Shown piece by piece: positions 1-8,783 of a stretch of DNA of 64,000 nucleotides. Origin of the DNA: an uncultured Gammaproteobacteria bacterium (GTDB lineage: Bacteria > Pseudomonadota > Gammaproteobacteria > Pseudomonadales > Pseudohongiellaceae); NCBI GenBank assembly GCA_913060695.1, contig CAJXUA010000012.1:1-64000 (forward strand). Reading direction: 5' to 3'. How positions within the stretch are numbered: the stretch's first letter is position 1; the number at the start of each line of letters is the position of its first letter. The notes under the pieces were generated by a model, which worked only from the letters and a program-made list of their open reading frames with translations, did not search any database and was not told the DNA's origin. A program made the translations under genes and the position numbers.

Positions 1-52
1 GTATCAACATGCTGAGATTTAAGCCTTTTTTATTCTGCTAAGTGGGACAGCA

Positions 53-128
53 ATGGGTCAGAGTAATTTTATCGTCACCATTATACGGGGCAGGGACTTC
101 ATTTTCGATAAAGTTACTCTGACCCCAT
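53..128. repeat. GGGGTCAGAGTAA-family inverted repeat, locus 1
   Basis: The left arm (53-74) and right arm (106-128) are near-perfect reverse complements, with one mismatch and one indel, around a 31-base loop. The core reads GGGTCAGAGTAA on the left and TTACTCTGACCCC on the right. It ends 7 bases before the stop codon of the minus-strand hydrolase. The loop is much longer than in the other copies, so this is a diverged or older member of the family. Confidence 0.85.
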
Positions 129-135
129 TTATCTT

Positions 136-1482
136 TTAGCGTTCAATCCCATACCCCTGCACCTTTGGGTTTGGCGTACTGCCACTATCTATCACCGACT
201 GGCTCACCACATTCGTGAAGCGTTGGCGAATATTGAGAGGGGCATGTCCGGGTAGTTGTATGAACATAAGCCCTATGAGGTCCTCTACAGGATCGGCGTA
301 GTACAAGGTGCCATAAGCGCCGCCCCAACCATAGCTACCTGGGGAAGCGGTATCGAAAGAGAGTGTTGGATCGACGAGCACGCCGAAGCCTAGGCCAAAA
401 CCGAAGCCTGGCCCGCGCACGTACACATCCTTGTCGCCGGTTTGATTGCTGATCATGAGCTCTACTGTCATGCGACCTAACAAACGTACTCCGTCCAACT
501 CGCCACCATTAGAGATCATCTGCGCAAAGCGAATATAGTCGGACGCCGTGCTGTTCAAGCCAGCGACGCCTGGGAAATAAGTGCTTGGCTCCTTATACGC
601 AGCGGCCTGCTGTAACTCCGACTCACCGTTCGCCGTTGGTCGATAGACGGCCGCAACACGGTTCACCTTGTCGCGGGGAATATTGTAGAAAGTGTCGTTC
701 ATGCCCAGGGGCTGAAAGAGGCGCTCACGTAGGAACTGATCGATAGACTGCCCTGAAATTTTCTCGACTAGTATCGCCACATAGTCGGTGGAGCTTCCAT
801 ACTGCCATTGCTCTCCTGGGTGGAATGCGGCAGGGATTATCGCCGCGCGTGCTATGCGCTCGCCGAGCGTTGCGAACGCCTCACCATTATTGGTCACCCA
901 GCGCTGCTCCTCCTCTGTCAAGCCCATACCGTCGGGATTAAGAGATAGGCCCGAGGTGTGAGTTAACACATGGCGTATAGTGACTGGCCGCGCTTCGGCC
1001 ACATTGCTTGCGCGAGCTCCGTCGGAAACCCGTACTTTGTGGTCAGTGTACTCTGGAATCCAGTCGGAGATGGGGTCGTCCAAACGAAAGCGCCCCTCCT
1101 CAAACAGCATCATCAGCGCCGTCGACACGATAGGCTTGGTCATCGACGCGAGATAGAAAATCGAGTCCGTCGTCATAGGCATATTCTGCTCGCGATTATT
1201 CCAACCTACTGCAGAAAGATGCACTACCTTGCCATGTCGCGCGACTAGGCTAACTGCACCCGCGATTTGATTATCATCAACGAAGCGCTGGAAGTAGTCA
1301 TCGATACGCTGCAAACGCTCCGATGACATGCCCACCGATTCGGGTTCTGCCATAAGCAACTCATCTGCAGCGATGATGCTTGTTGAATGCAATGTAAGTG
1401 CAGAAACGATAAATGCCGCTCCTACAGTTGCCCGTATAAGGCCTCGCAAAGCTCGTTTGCTAGTGTTTTTATTTTTGTTCAT
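136..1482 (-). CDS. secreted serine hydrolase, beta-lactamase class C family
   Basis: This is a 448-residue exported serine hydrolase of the class C beta-lactamase/EstB-like esterase superfamily. The catalytic SxxK motif is S113-M-T-K116, and a Tyr motif (Y228-G-S) lies where the second catalytic motif is expected. A basic N-terminus followed by a hydrophobic stretch (about residues 12-38) ending in IIAAD looks like a signal peptide, so the enzyme should be periplasmic. An AAGGAG ribosome site lies 8 bases before the ATG and supports this start. YGS in place of YSN favours esterase or peptide/amide hydrolase activity over beta-lactamase, but the substrate cannot be read from sequence. A related but not near-identical enzyme lies at 14075-15268. 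Confidence 0.88.
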   Translation of the reverse strand: MNKNKNTSKRALRGLIRATVGAAFIVSALTLHSTSIIAADELLMAEPESVGMSSERLQRIDDYFQRFVDDNQIAGAVSLVARHGKVVHLSAVGWNNREQNMPMTTDSIFYLASMTKPIVSTALMMLFEEGRFRLDDPISDWIPEYTDHKVRVSDGARASNVAEARPVTIRHVLTHTSGLSLNPDGMGLTEEEQRWVTNNGEAFATLGERIARAAIIPAAFHPGEQWQYGSSTDYVAILVEKISGQSIDQFLRERLFQPLGMNDTFYNIPRDKVNRVAAVYRPTANGESELQQAAAYKEPSTYFPGVAGLNSTASDYIRFAQMISNGGELDGVRLLGRMTVELMISNQTGDKDVYVRGPGFGFGLGFGVLVDPTLSFDTASPGSYGWGGAYGTLYYADPVEDLIGLMFIQLPGHAPLNIRQRFTNVVSQSVIDSGSTPNPKVQGYGIER

Positions 1483-1768
1483 GAAGCAGGCTCCTTATCG
1501 AGAAAAGCGGACAAATCGGCGGCAGATCACGTTTTAAATAGGTGGAATAAAAGGTATCTCGCAGGAGAGGGAATGTCGAGCGTCAAAAACTCGTGTCCCG
1601 TTCAGCATTATCCACGCAGATGCCTGATATACAGGCCTACCCTTTGGGCCTGCACTGCCACACACATCTCTTTAAGCTCATAAACCTGACCTGGCTGATG
1701 GGGCTCAAAAGTCTAATTATGCGAAACCCAAGTCGTGAACACTACCTACTTGCGCCCAACTTGTCAGC

Positions 1769-1798
1769 AGTATACGATTCGTATATACATCGTATACT
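1769..1798. promoter_or_regulatory. palindromic operator/promoter of the parD-like/map operon
   Basis: Nine-base arms AGTATACGA (1769-1777) and TCGTATACT (1790-1798) are perfect reverse complements around a 12-base AT-rich centre that holds another TCGTATA half-site. The palindrome ends 11 bases before the ParD-like start. It contains TATATA and TATACT, usable as -10 hexamers, with TTGTCA (1761-1766) as a possible -35. Ribbon-helix-helix antitoxins typically repress their own operon through such sites. That the ParD-like protein binds here is inference. The rest of the 1483-1809 gap shows nothing else. Confidence 0.6.
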
Positions 1799-1809
1799 AA
1801 GGCTCCGAT

Positions 1810-2016
1810 ATGGGTATCGTAAAGATAAGTGAAGAACTGCACGAAGACATTCGCAAGGCTAGCTCGGTGATGGTGCGCTCCATCAATGCCCAAGCCGAAT
1901 ACTGGATCAAGATAGGCATGCTTGCCGAGGCTAACCCCACCATGTCCTTCTCGCAGATCATGAGCGAGCAGATGAAGCACGCCGAAGTCGAGACAAGGAA
2001 GATCGCCTGTGGATGA
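1810..2016 (+). CDS. ParD-like ribbon-helix-helix protein
   Basis: This 68-residue protein starts with a short beta-strand-like segment (VKISEELHEDIRKAS) followed by two helices, the layout of ribbon-helix-helix DNA-binding antitoxins. From memory it matches the 'ParD-like antitoxin of type II toxin-antitoxin' family, which often sits beside a type I methionine aminopeptidase. Its last codons overlap the start of the aminopeptidase gene by 8 bases, so the two are probably translationally coupled. The palindrome just upstream suggests autoregulation. No RelE/ParE toxin gene is adjacent, so calling it an antitoxin rests on family resemblance only. Confidence 0.75.
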   Translation: MGIVKISEELHEDIRKASSVMVRSINAQAEYWIKIGMLAEANPTMSFSQIMSEQMKHAEVETRKIACG

Positions 2017-2782
2017 TGTAAAGCTAAAAAACCCTGCAGAGCTTGCTGTGATGCGCGAAGCCGGACGCTTGCTCGCCTTGGTTTTTCACTACCTCGACAC
2101 CCAGATGAAAGCCGGCATGTCCACAATGGACGTGAACGACCTAGCAGAGCGCTATATCGTCGACGAGCTGGACTCTCGCCCTGCGAGTAAGGGCCAATAT
2201 GGTTATCAATACACGCTGAACACTTCCGTAAATCATGTCGTTTGTCATGGCGTTCCTGCCGAGACGCAGATACTGCGCTCGGGCGATATCGTCAACGTCG
2301 ATATCACCCTAGAGAAGGGCGGCTTCATCGCCGACTCCAGCAAGATGTATATGATTGGCGAAGTAGCCCCGCTCGCCAAGCGCTTGGTGGATAAAACCTA
2401 TGAGGCGATGTGGGAAGGCATTCGGGCTGTTAAACCCGGCGCCACACTCGGCGATATCGGCCATGCCATACAGCGCCATGCGCAGAGCAACGGCTACTCC
2501 ATCGTGCGCGAGTACTGTGGCCACGGCATAGGTAGAGAAATGCATGAAGACCCGCAGGTGCTGCACTACGGGCAGCCCGGCAAAGGGCTAGTTTTGAAAG
2601 AGGGCATGACCTTCACTATAGAGCCTATGGTCAACCAAGGTCGCGCAAAAGTTAAGACGAAGAAAGATGGCTGGACAGTCGTCACCAGCGATAAAAAGCT
2701 ATCCGCACAATGGGAACACACCATTGCAGTTACCTCGGAAGGTTTTGAGGTGCTGACACTTAGAGAAGAGGAGCGTGTGTAG
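2009..2782 (+). CDS. map: type I methionine aminopeptidase
   Basis: This enzyme removes the initiator methionine from nascent proteins in the cytoplasm. At 257 residues it has the usual bacterial type I length. All five dimetal ligands of the family can be placed: D98, D109, H172, E205 and E236, and the substrate-facing H80 is in NHVVCHGVP. The start is GTG at 2009, inside the end of the ParD-like gene, with AAGGAA eight bases upstream. The gene is not beside rpsB/tsf, where many proteobacteria keep their essential map, so this is probably a second, regulated copy. That is inference, since the rest of the genome is not visible. Confidence 0.93.
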   Translation: MDDVKLKNPAELAVMREAGRLLALVFHYLDTQMKAGMSTMDVNDLAERYIVDELDSRPASKGQYGYQYTLNTSVNHVVCHGVPAETQILRSGDIVNVDITLEKGGFIADSSKMYMIGEVAPLAKRLVDKTYEAMWEGIRAVKPGATLGDIGHAIQRHAQSNGYSIVREYCGHGIGREMHEDPQVLHYGQPGKGLVLKEGMTFTIEPMVNQGRAKVKTKKDGWTVVTSDKKLSAQWEHTIAVTSEGFEVLTLREEERV

Positions 2783-2936
2783 CAGGCTGCTGTGACACCT
2801 CAACCTCCCGCCCCTACCAAATGGCAATCCTTCGTATCTTAAGTTAGTTTTAATAAACTGCAGATACCATTGCGCGGCATCATTGTGCCAGTACTGTTTT
2901 CACTGTGCTGAAAAACCCCAAAAAATAGAGGTTCAC

Positions 2937-5348
2937 GTGAAAAATATATTTTGCCTAATTAGTTTCCTGATAGCCCTGCCAGCCTTTGCACAGCAAGACG
3001 CTACACTGTTTGGACATGTCCTCAACCAGCAAAGCGGAAGTCCACTGGAACGTGTCATCGTAGAAATAGGCGACGAGCAATCTGCCACATTGATCGCGGG
3101 AACACTGACAGACACAGACGGTTATTTCGAACTAGAGGGCATTCCCACCGGCAATCTCACTCTTACATTTACAGCCGCGGGTTTTGCAGAGTCCAGCACC
3201 GACATCGTCGTGTTCGCTGGCAATGATAACTACAATTTGGGCGACATTCGGCTTCGCGAAAATACCGGCACTGTGGAAGAGATCACAGTTCTCGGCCAGC
3301 AGCTAGACGCAGCCACACTCGAGTCTCGTATCTACAGTCTCGACAATAATGTGGCACAGAGCACCGGCTCCTTAGCGGACGTTATGCGGACTTTGCCTGG
3401 CATAACCGTGGAACAAGATGGCCGCATCCAGTTACGTGGCAGCGACCGCGTAACGATTCTTATCGACGGAAGGCAGTCAAGCCTCACCGGCTTTGGCAAT
3501 CAAGCGGGTGTAGACACGATTCCTGCGGCAGGCATCGAGAGTATCGAGATCATCAACAACCCCTCCTCTCGTTTCGATGCCACAGGCATGGCTGGCGTCA
3601 TCAACATCCGTTACAAAGAAGAGCATGTGCAAGGTCTAAACGCAGAGGTTGGCTTGTCTTACGGAGTTGGACAGCTTTCCAAACGTAAATCTGACTTACC
3701 TACGGACCTAGGTAGTTTTACTAGCAACCCCAAGATTACGCCTCGTGTAAACCTTAGCTACAACACGGAAAAGCGCCGTTACTTCTTCAATGCAGAAGTG
3801 TTGAAACAAGAAGACTTGCCTAACAACGAATTCACCACCCGTTACTACGATAGCGGCCGCACTACCTTTTCGCAGGTGCCCGAGAACCGTAAACAGATCC
3901 AGACTATCGTGAGCGGCGGTATGGACTGGAATATCGATGATTACAATATTTTTACTCTCTCAGCTGTTCTAGATTATGAGAGCCACGAAGACAATGCCGA
4001 GGTGCCGTTTATCAATGGCGATGATATGCAACGTTATCGCTTCTGGTTCTGGCGCGAAGAAGAGGTGACCGGTTTCCTAAACCTCAACGCCAACTACGAG
4101 CACAAGTTTTCCGAACCTGGCCACGAGCTAACCGGCACTATTCAGTACACACGCGGCTGGGAGGATGAAGACTATTATCTCAATGACCGTTCGGCTCTGC
4201 GCAATGCCTCGGATTCGACACACCTCTCGGCGAAAGAGAATACCGTCCCAATCCAAATAGATTATGTTAGGCCACTGCGTGAAGGACGCATCGAGACCGG
4301 GGCTAAGTACCAGCGGCGCTGGATACCCATCGGCTACGACGTGGTAAAAGGTGAAGACACCATAATCTATCCTGGCCTTGGCGACTGGTCCGAATGGGGC
4401 GAGAACATCTATTCCGCCTACGGCAATCTCGTATACGAGAACAGCCGCTATGGAGTAGAGGGCGGCGTTCGCGTCGAGCAGACCGATGTCTATTACGACC
4501 TGCCGAGCGAGAATATCTACTACGCCAACAGTGATTCCTACGATTACTTTGAGGTATACCCTAGCGTGCGATTGAGTTACAAACTCGGCGACAATAGCAG
4601 CATCGCGGCTTATTACAATAAACGTGTTGACCGCCCCGGCGAACCCGAACTACGCATATTCCCGAAGTACGACGATCCAGAACTTCTGAAGGTGGGCAAC
4701 CCCTATCTAAGACCGCAATTTACTACCAGTACGGAACTGGCTTTCGAGCAACTTTGGAACTCTGGCTCCCTGATCTTCTCTGTGTATCAACGAGATATCA
4801 CCGATCCCTTTATTCGCGTATTCGACATAGACAACAGCAATGCCGAGTACGACATTGTTAATCGTATATATCAGAATGTAGGAAGCGCCACTAACAATGG
4901 CATTGAGCTCATATTTTCCCAAGAACTAGTGGAGTATTGGCAACTGAGTGGCAGCCTGAACTGGTACGAGAACCACGTCGACCACTATGAGACCGAACTA
5001 TTATTCCCTGTAGTACGCCCCTTTACTGTGGAGGAGTCTACAGACGACACTTGGAACTTTAATCTCAACAATCAATTTGATCTGCCTTATCAGATTCGCA
5101 TGCAGCTCTCGTATACCTACTATGCTGAGAAGAATTTCGCCCAAGGCGTCGAAGCCGCGCGCTCTTCTATTGACCTCGGTCTTAGTAAACCAATCTTAGA
5201 CAACCGCGGCGAACTAGTGTTCTCGGTTACTGATCTTTTGAACGACTTTGGTATTAGGCAAAATATCGACGGTAACGGTTTCAACGCAGTCTATGAGAAC
5301 TATTATGAGACTCAGGTGATCTCTTTGGGCTTCACTTATAGGCTATAA
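2937..5348 (+). CDS. TonB-dependent outer-membrane receptor with N-terminal carboxypeptidase-regulatory-like domain
   Basis: I place the start at GTG 2937, preceded by AGAGG, because it gives a clean signal peptide (MKNIFCLISFLIALPAFA, then QQ). The 803-residue product has a carboxypeptidase-regulatory-like beta-sandwich (about residues 22-100), a plug domain with the segment GRIQLRGSDRVTILIDGRQS, and a long beta-barrel rich in aromatic alternation. This is the layout of the 'outer membrane beta-barrel' branch of TonB receptors, which import siderophores, glycans or peptides. No transporter or degradative gene is next to it, so the ligand is unknown. The adjacent two-component system is on the other strand and could regulate it, but no shared site was seen. 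Confidence 0.88.
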   Translation: MKNIFCLISFLIALPAFAQQDATLFGHVLNQQSGSPLERVIVEIGDEQSATLIAGTLTDTDGYFELEGIPTGNLTLTFTAAGFAESSTDIVVFAGNDNYNLGDIRLRENTGTVEEITVLGQQLDAATLESRIYSLDNNVAQSTGSLADVMRTLPGITVEQDGRIQLRGSDRVTILIDGRQSSLTGFGNQAGVDTIPAAGIESIEIINNPSSRFDATGMAGVINIRYKEEHVQGLNAEVGLSYGVGQLSKRKSDLPTDLGSFTSNPKITPRVNLSYNTEKRRYFFNAEVLKQEDLPNNEFTTRYYDSGRTTFSQVPENRKQIQTIVSGGMDWNIDDYNIFTLSAVLDYESHEDNAEVPFINGDDMQRYRFWFWREEEVTGFLNLNANYEHKFSEPGHELTGTIQYTRGWEDEDYYLNDRSALRNASDSTHLSAKENTVPIQIDYVRPLREGRIETGAKYQRRWIPIGYDVVKGEDTIIYPGLGDWSEWGENIYSAYGNLVYENSRYGVEGGVRVEQTDVYYDLPSENIYYANSDSYDYFEVYPSVRLSYKLGDNSSIAAYYNKRVDRPGEPELRIFPKYDDPELLKVGNPYLRPQFTTSTELAFEQLWNSGSLIFSVYQRDITDPFIRVFDIDNSNAEYDIVNRIYQNVGSATNNGIELIFSQELVEYWQLSGSLNWYENHVDHYETELLFPVVRPFTVEESTDDTWNFNLNNQFDLPYQIRMQLSYTYYAEKNFAQGVEAARSSIDLGLSKPILDNRGELVFSVTDLLNDFGIRQNIDGNGFNAVYENYYETQVISLGFTYRL

Positions 5349-5387
5349 ACTTCAACTGAAACCGTGAGTCAGTTTGAATGAGCGCGC

Positions 5388-6824
5388 TCACGGGGCGACA
5401 GTTTGCTCATTTACGGCAGGCAAACCCGAGACAGCGACGCAATATAGCTGATCGCTTAGAGATACACGAATATCAAGCTGCAATAACTCTATATAGGCTT
5501 TAACGATCGTTAGGCCCATTCCTATATGGCTTTCAGAATTTCTAGAGTCCTCCTTGCGCCATAAGCTTTCGAACACATGCGGCAGGTCTCCTTCTTCTAG
5601 CTCGTCGGTATAGTTCTTGATGGTTAACGTTGCCAACTCACCATCCGTTGTTAGACATGCAGAAATAGTGGAGTCTTCGATACTGTACTCAACCGCATTT
5701 GAAAGCAGATTAGAGATTATCAAGTCGAACTCTATATAGCTCGTGATCACGCGTGCCGCAGCATCACCCACGAACTCGAAACGAAGCCCTTTGCTATCGG
5801 CTTGCTTTGCGTACTTCTTCCAATTCTCTGTAAACCTCTGCGCTACTCCAATCTCTGATATCTCAAGTTTCAACGGAGTCTTCTTACAACGAGCAAGTTC
5901 GAACAAGCTATTTACAATGAGGTGCATCTTCTCGCTTGATTTCAATACATCGTTGTAAAATTCCAATTGATCTACTTTCTTTGGCCATCTCTTTGCCACC
6001 TCTGCCATGTTCATCAACTCTGCGATGGGAGTTCTCAGTTCATGCGCTGCATCGGAAGTAAACCTTTGCTCGCGTCTAAAACTATCTGAAATCCTCTCTA
6101 GCGCTTGATTGATGACCTTGACGATACTCTCCATGTCGGCAACAGAAGAGTTTATCTTTATCGGCTCAACAAGGCGGTTTACATCCAGCGTTTCTAGCTG
6201 TGTTTTAAGCTCCTCTAAAGGCCTCAACCCCCTGTCCGTTGCGATCCGAATTGCTACATACATAAAGAGCAGCACTAAAGGAATAGAGAAAAGAAGAGTA
6301 AAATTGACTAGGAGGATGAGAAAGTCCAGAGACTCTCGTTCTCTTGATATCAGCAGAATCATCTCATCATCACTGGCAGTCCTAGAGGCTGAACGAAGTT
6401 CTTCGTCTAGCTGTGGAATGAAATTGAGTTGTAATAACCGTCCCTTCTGACCATCATAGAGATCAACATCGCTGAACAGTTGCACTCCCGGCGAACTCGC
6501 CTTAAATGGCATGCTGTCACCCTTCAAGCTATTTGAACTCTCGAACACTCTGCCGCTGACATATCGAAACTGAAAGTACTCTGGGTTTTCTTTGCGCTCG
6601 AACTCCGGCATAAACTCGTCTGCGAAATTGAACTCGATACCCTCATCGTCTTCCTCAACTAGTGTGAGTAGCACCTGCGCCTTCGCTAAAAGATTCTTGT
6701 CAAAATTTTCTTCCAACCACCCTACGATAAACCAATTTGCCGTAGTGGCTTTAAGGGTCAATATGATGCCCACCCCAAGTAAGGAGCTAAGGATGATATT
6801 GTTCTTTATGGATTTTCTGAACAT
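5388..6824 (-). CDS. sensor histidine kinase (PmrB/QseC-like)
   Basis: This 478-residue inner-membrane kinase has two transmembrane segments (about 8-36 and 167-192) enclosing a periplasmic sensor region of about 130 residues. A HAMP-like linker follows, then the phospho-acceptor box with H261 in DAAHELRTPIAEL, the N box around N372/N376 and a G box at G435-M-G437. It overlaps the 3' end of the response regulator gene by 19 bases and is translated after it. The sensor region resembles nothing I can name, so the signal is unknown. Assignment to the PmrB/QseC side is inferred from the partner regulator and its box. Confidence 0.92.
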   Translation of the reverse strand: MFRKSIKNNIILSSLLGVGIILTLKATTANWFIVGWLEENFDKNLLAKAQVLLTLVEEDDEGIEFNFADEFMPEFERKENPEYFQFRYVSGRVFESSNSLKGDSMPFKASSPGVQLFSDVDLYDGQKGRLLQLNFIPQLDEELRSASRTASDDEMILLISRERESLDFLILLVNFTLLFSIPLVLLFMYVAIRIATDRGLRPLEELKTQLETLDVNRLVEPIKINSSVADMESIVKVINQALERISDSFRREQRFTSDAAHELRTPIAELMNMAEVAKRWPKKVDQLEFYNDVLKSSEKMHLIVNSLFELARCKKTPLKLEISEIGVAQRFTENWKKYAKQADSKGLRFEFVGDAAARVITSYIEFDLIISNLLSNAVEYSIEDSTISACLTTDGELATLTIKNYTDELEEGDLPHVFESLWRKEDSRNSESHIGMGLTIVKAYIELLQLDIRVSLSDQLYCVAVSGLPAVNEQTVAP

Positions 6825-7492
6825 GGTTTTCTGATTACGTAGCCGAAGCCTCTATGGGTCTGAATGAAGTCTGCTACACCCGCCAACTTAAGCTTCTTCC
6901 TAGTCGAGGAGATGTGAACTTCGATAGCGTTTTTTGATGTAACTACACAGCTATCGAACAAATGGTTGATCAACTGCTCCGAAGACAGAACGCGATTCAG
7001 GTTCAACGCTAATCGCTCCACCAAGGAGTACTCCATCGACGTTAGCCTTAGCACTGTTCCGTTTACACTAATTTGTTTCATCTGAATGTCTAAGGAGACG
7101 GCACCTATCTCTATCGAATTTGACTTTAGCTGATAATAGCGACGAATCAGAGTAAGTACTCTTGCATTAAGCTCATCGAAGGAAAACGGTTTACAAAGAT
7201 AATCGTCAGCCCCAAGGTTCAAGCCCTTAACCCGATCTTCCAATTGATTCATGGCAGATAGAATTAGGATGTTCGTTTGAATTCGCTTGTCTCTTACCTC
7301 CTTCAGAATCGAAATCCCATCCATTGAGGGCAGCATAATGTCGAGAATAATCGCATCGTAGGCATAGCTAAGTGCGAAGTTAAGGCCCTCCCGGCCGTCC
7401 CCGGTACAATCGACCGTAAAGCCCAGTGCCTTGAAACCGGTTGATAGACTTTTTCGCAGCCGTTCCGAATCTTCGATGATCAGTAATTTCAT
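6806..7492 (-). CDS. OmpR-family response regulator (PmrA/QseB-like)
   Basis: This 228-residue regulator has a receiver domain with phospho-acceptor D51 (ILDIMLPSMDG) and conserved K101 (CKPFS), followed by a winged-helix OmpR-type DNA-binding domain. It is the first gene of the operon, with the kinase second. A perfect CTTAAG-N5-CTTAAG box lies 139 bases before its start and fits the binding consensus described for PmrA/QseB-type regulators, so positive autoregulation is likely. Beyond itself, the divergent secreted-protein gene at 7878 is the obvious candidate target. Confidence 0.92.
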   Translation of the reverse strand: MKLLIIEDSERLRKSLSTGFKALGFTVDCTGDGREGLNFALSYAYDAIILDIMLPSMDGISILKEVRDKRIQTNILILSAMNQLEDRVKGLNLGADDYLCKPFSFDELNARVLTLIRRYYQLKSNSIEIGAVSLDIQMKQISVNGTVLRLTSMEYSLVERLALNLNRVLSSEQLINHLFDSCVVTSKNAIEVHISSTRKKLKLAGVADFIQTHRGFGYVIRKPCSENP

Positions 7493-7615
7493 ATTTGAAG
7501 TCAGTCATTTACTTTTTGGGGGAAGGGACGGCGTTTCGTGCGATTACACTAAAGCACGTTTGTGTTGGATCCGCCTAATCCATAAGCTTCAGGCATAGCT
7601 GTGATGGTACGTGAG

Positions 7616-7648
7616 ATCCTAGCTCAGTATTCTTAAGTTTTACTTAAG
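7616..7648 (-). promoter_or_regulatory. PmrA/QseB-type direct-repeat box in the divergent intergenic region
   Basis: CTTAAG at 7632-7637 and again at 7643-7648 are separated by five bases. CTTAAG is itself palindromic, so the box reads identically on both strands. On the minus strand it is followed after ten bases by TAGGAT (7616-7621), a plausible -10 for a PmrA-activated promoter of the two-component operon. It is also 229 bases upstream of the plus-strand gene at 7878. The remainder of the 7493-7877 gap shows no other feature I can support. Confidence 0.6.
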
Positions 7649-7877
7649 AGAACTTTTAGCCCCGAATGCTGCGTTAAACTCATCCCCCAATACGCTAGTA
7701 CTCCTGATTTTTGATTGCCTGCTCTATATCAGCGTATTCCACTGAATTTCGTCGTATATCCCTCTTGTTTGACATTAATGAGTTGCACTGCTATACCCAC
7801 CACTATCGCGGGAAAAACTTTTCGCTACAATCGCTATATTGGGGATTTTTTTGCAGCAAAGTTGCCGAGAGAATATT

Positions 7878-8780
7878 TTGACGATAAGCGCCACAACCGC
7901 TTTAATTTGGATAACTACTCTATCCAATGCCGCGCCAGCTCTACCTTCGGACTTACAAGACAGCGTGCGCAATTTGCCCCATAGGAGCCTCTACTTAGAA
8001 CTCGTCGAAGAAGAAGCATTAAGTACATATCCTGGCGCCCCAGACGCATTCCCAGAGTTCGAGATCCCAACTGACTTTGCAGTCATGGGCGGCACTTCCC
8101 AGCACGGTTCACTACAGTTGATGCTAGAAACACGACTAGGGCGTGAGCAGGCACTCGCAGCATTGTCGGATTCGATTATGGCATCGGGCTTTGTTGACTA
8201 TTATGCATTGGCCGGGCGTCCTCTGAACGAGTTCATCGTGACTGAGATCACGCGCTCAACGCGCATATTGTGCAGCGATGATATGGCTTATTTATCGTTA
8301 CTGTTCATTCGAGAAGATGAAGTTAACTCTGTGGTGTTGACAAACACCGCCGGGGCTTCTCTACCGCACTTCGTCTCTTGCCAGGACGAGGCTCAGCGGC
8401 CACCAGGTTTTAGTGTCTACGGCAATGAGTTGCGGGCGATGATGCAGGATGCGCCGGTTCTGGATCTTCCCTCCGATGCCGTCGTCATCCATGCTCCCTT
8501 CATTGGCAACACTTCGCGAGCTTCCGATACCTACAGAACTAGCGCCATGTTTGTTAGCGATTTAGGTCTATCGCAATTGCAGCAATTGTTCGCGCAACAA
8601 ACGAGAAGCCAGTCTTGGATAGAAGTGCACCAATCTGTCGACGATGCTTACGCCTCGAGTAACTGGGTGAGAAACATCAATGACCAAAATTCACTTTATG
8701 CCGAGATAACACTCGAACAACGCGCTGATGCGCGATTTTTACTTCGCATGGCAGTCTCCAGAACACCACCCGAAAACTAG
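7878..8780 (+). CDS. secreted protein of unknown function
   Basis: I do not recognise this family. No ATG lies near the front of the open frame. The best start is TTG at 7878, with GAGAG six bases upstream, which gives a signal peptide of about 22 residues ending ALIWITTLSNAAPA. A TTG at 7839 is also possible. The mature part, about 280 residues, has two similar acidic alpha/beta-looking halves and cysteines C134 and C170 that could pair in the periplasm. It is divergent from the two-component operon across the CTTAAG box and converges on norZ with three bases between stops. Its function may be tied to the two-component signal, which is inference only. Confidence 0.6.
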   Translation: MTISATTALIWITTLSNAAPALPSDLQDSVRNLPHRSLYLELVEEEALSTYPGAPDAFPEFEIPTDFAVMGGTSQHGSLQLMLETRLGREQALAALSDSIMASGFVDYYALAGRPLNEFIVTEITRSTRILCSDDMAYLSLLFIREDEVNSVVLTNTAGASLPHFVSCQDEAQRPPGFSVYGNELRAMMQDAPVLDLPSDAVVIHAPFIGNTSRASDTYRTSAMFVSDLGLSQLQQLFAQQTRSQSWIEVHQSVDDAYASSNWVRNINDQNSLYAEITLEQRADARFLLRMAVSRTPPEN

Positions 8781-8783
8781 GCC

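Noticed and set aside
1810-2782. Classical type II toxin-antitoxin pair.
   Set aside because: The second gene is a complete methionine aminopeptidase, not a ParE/RelE-type toxin. Only the layout is toxin-antitoxin-like.
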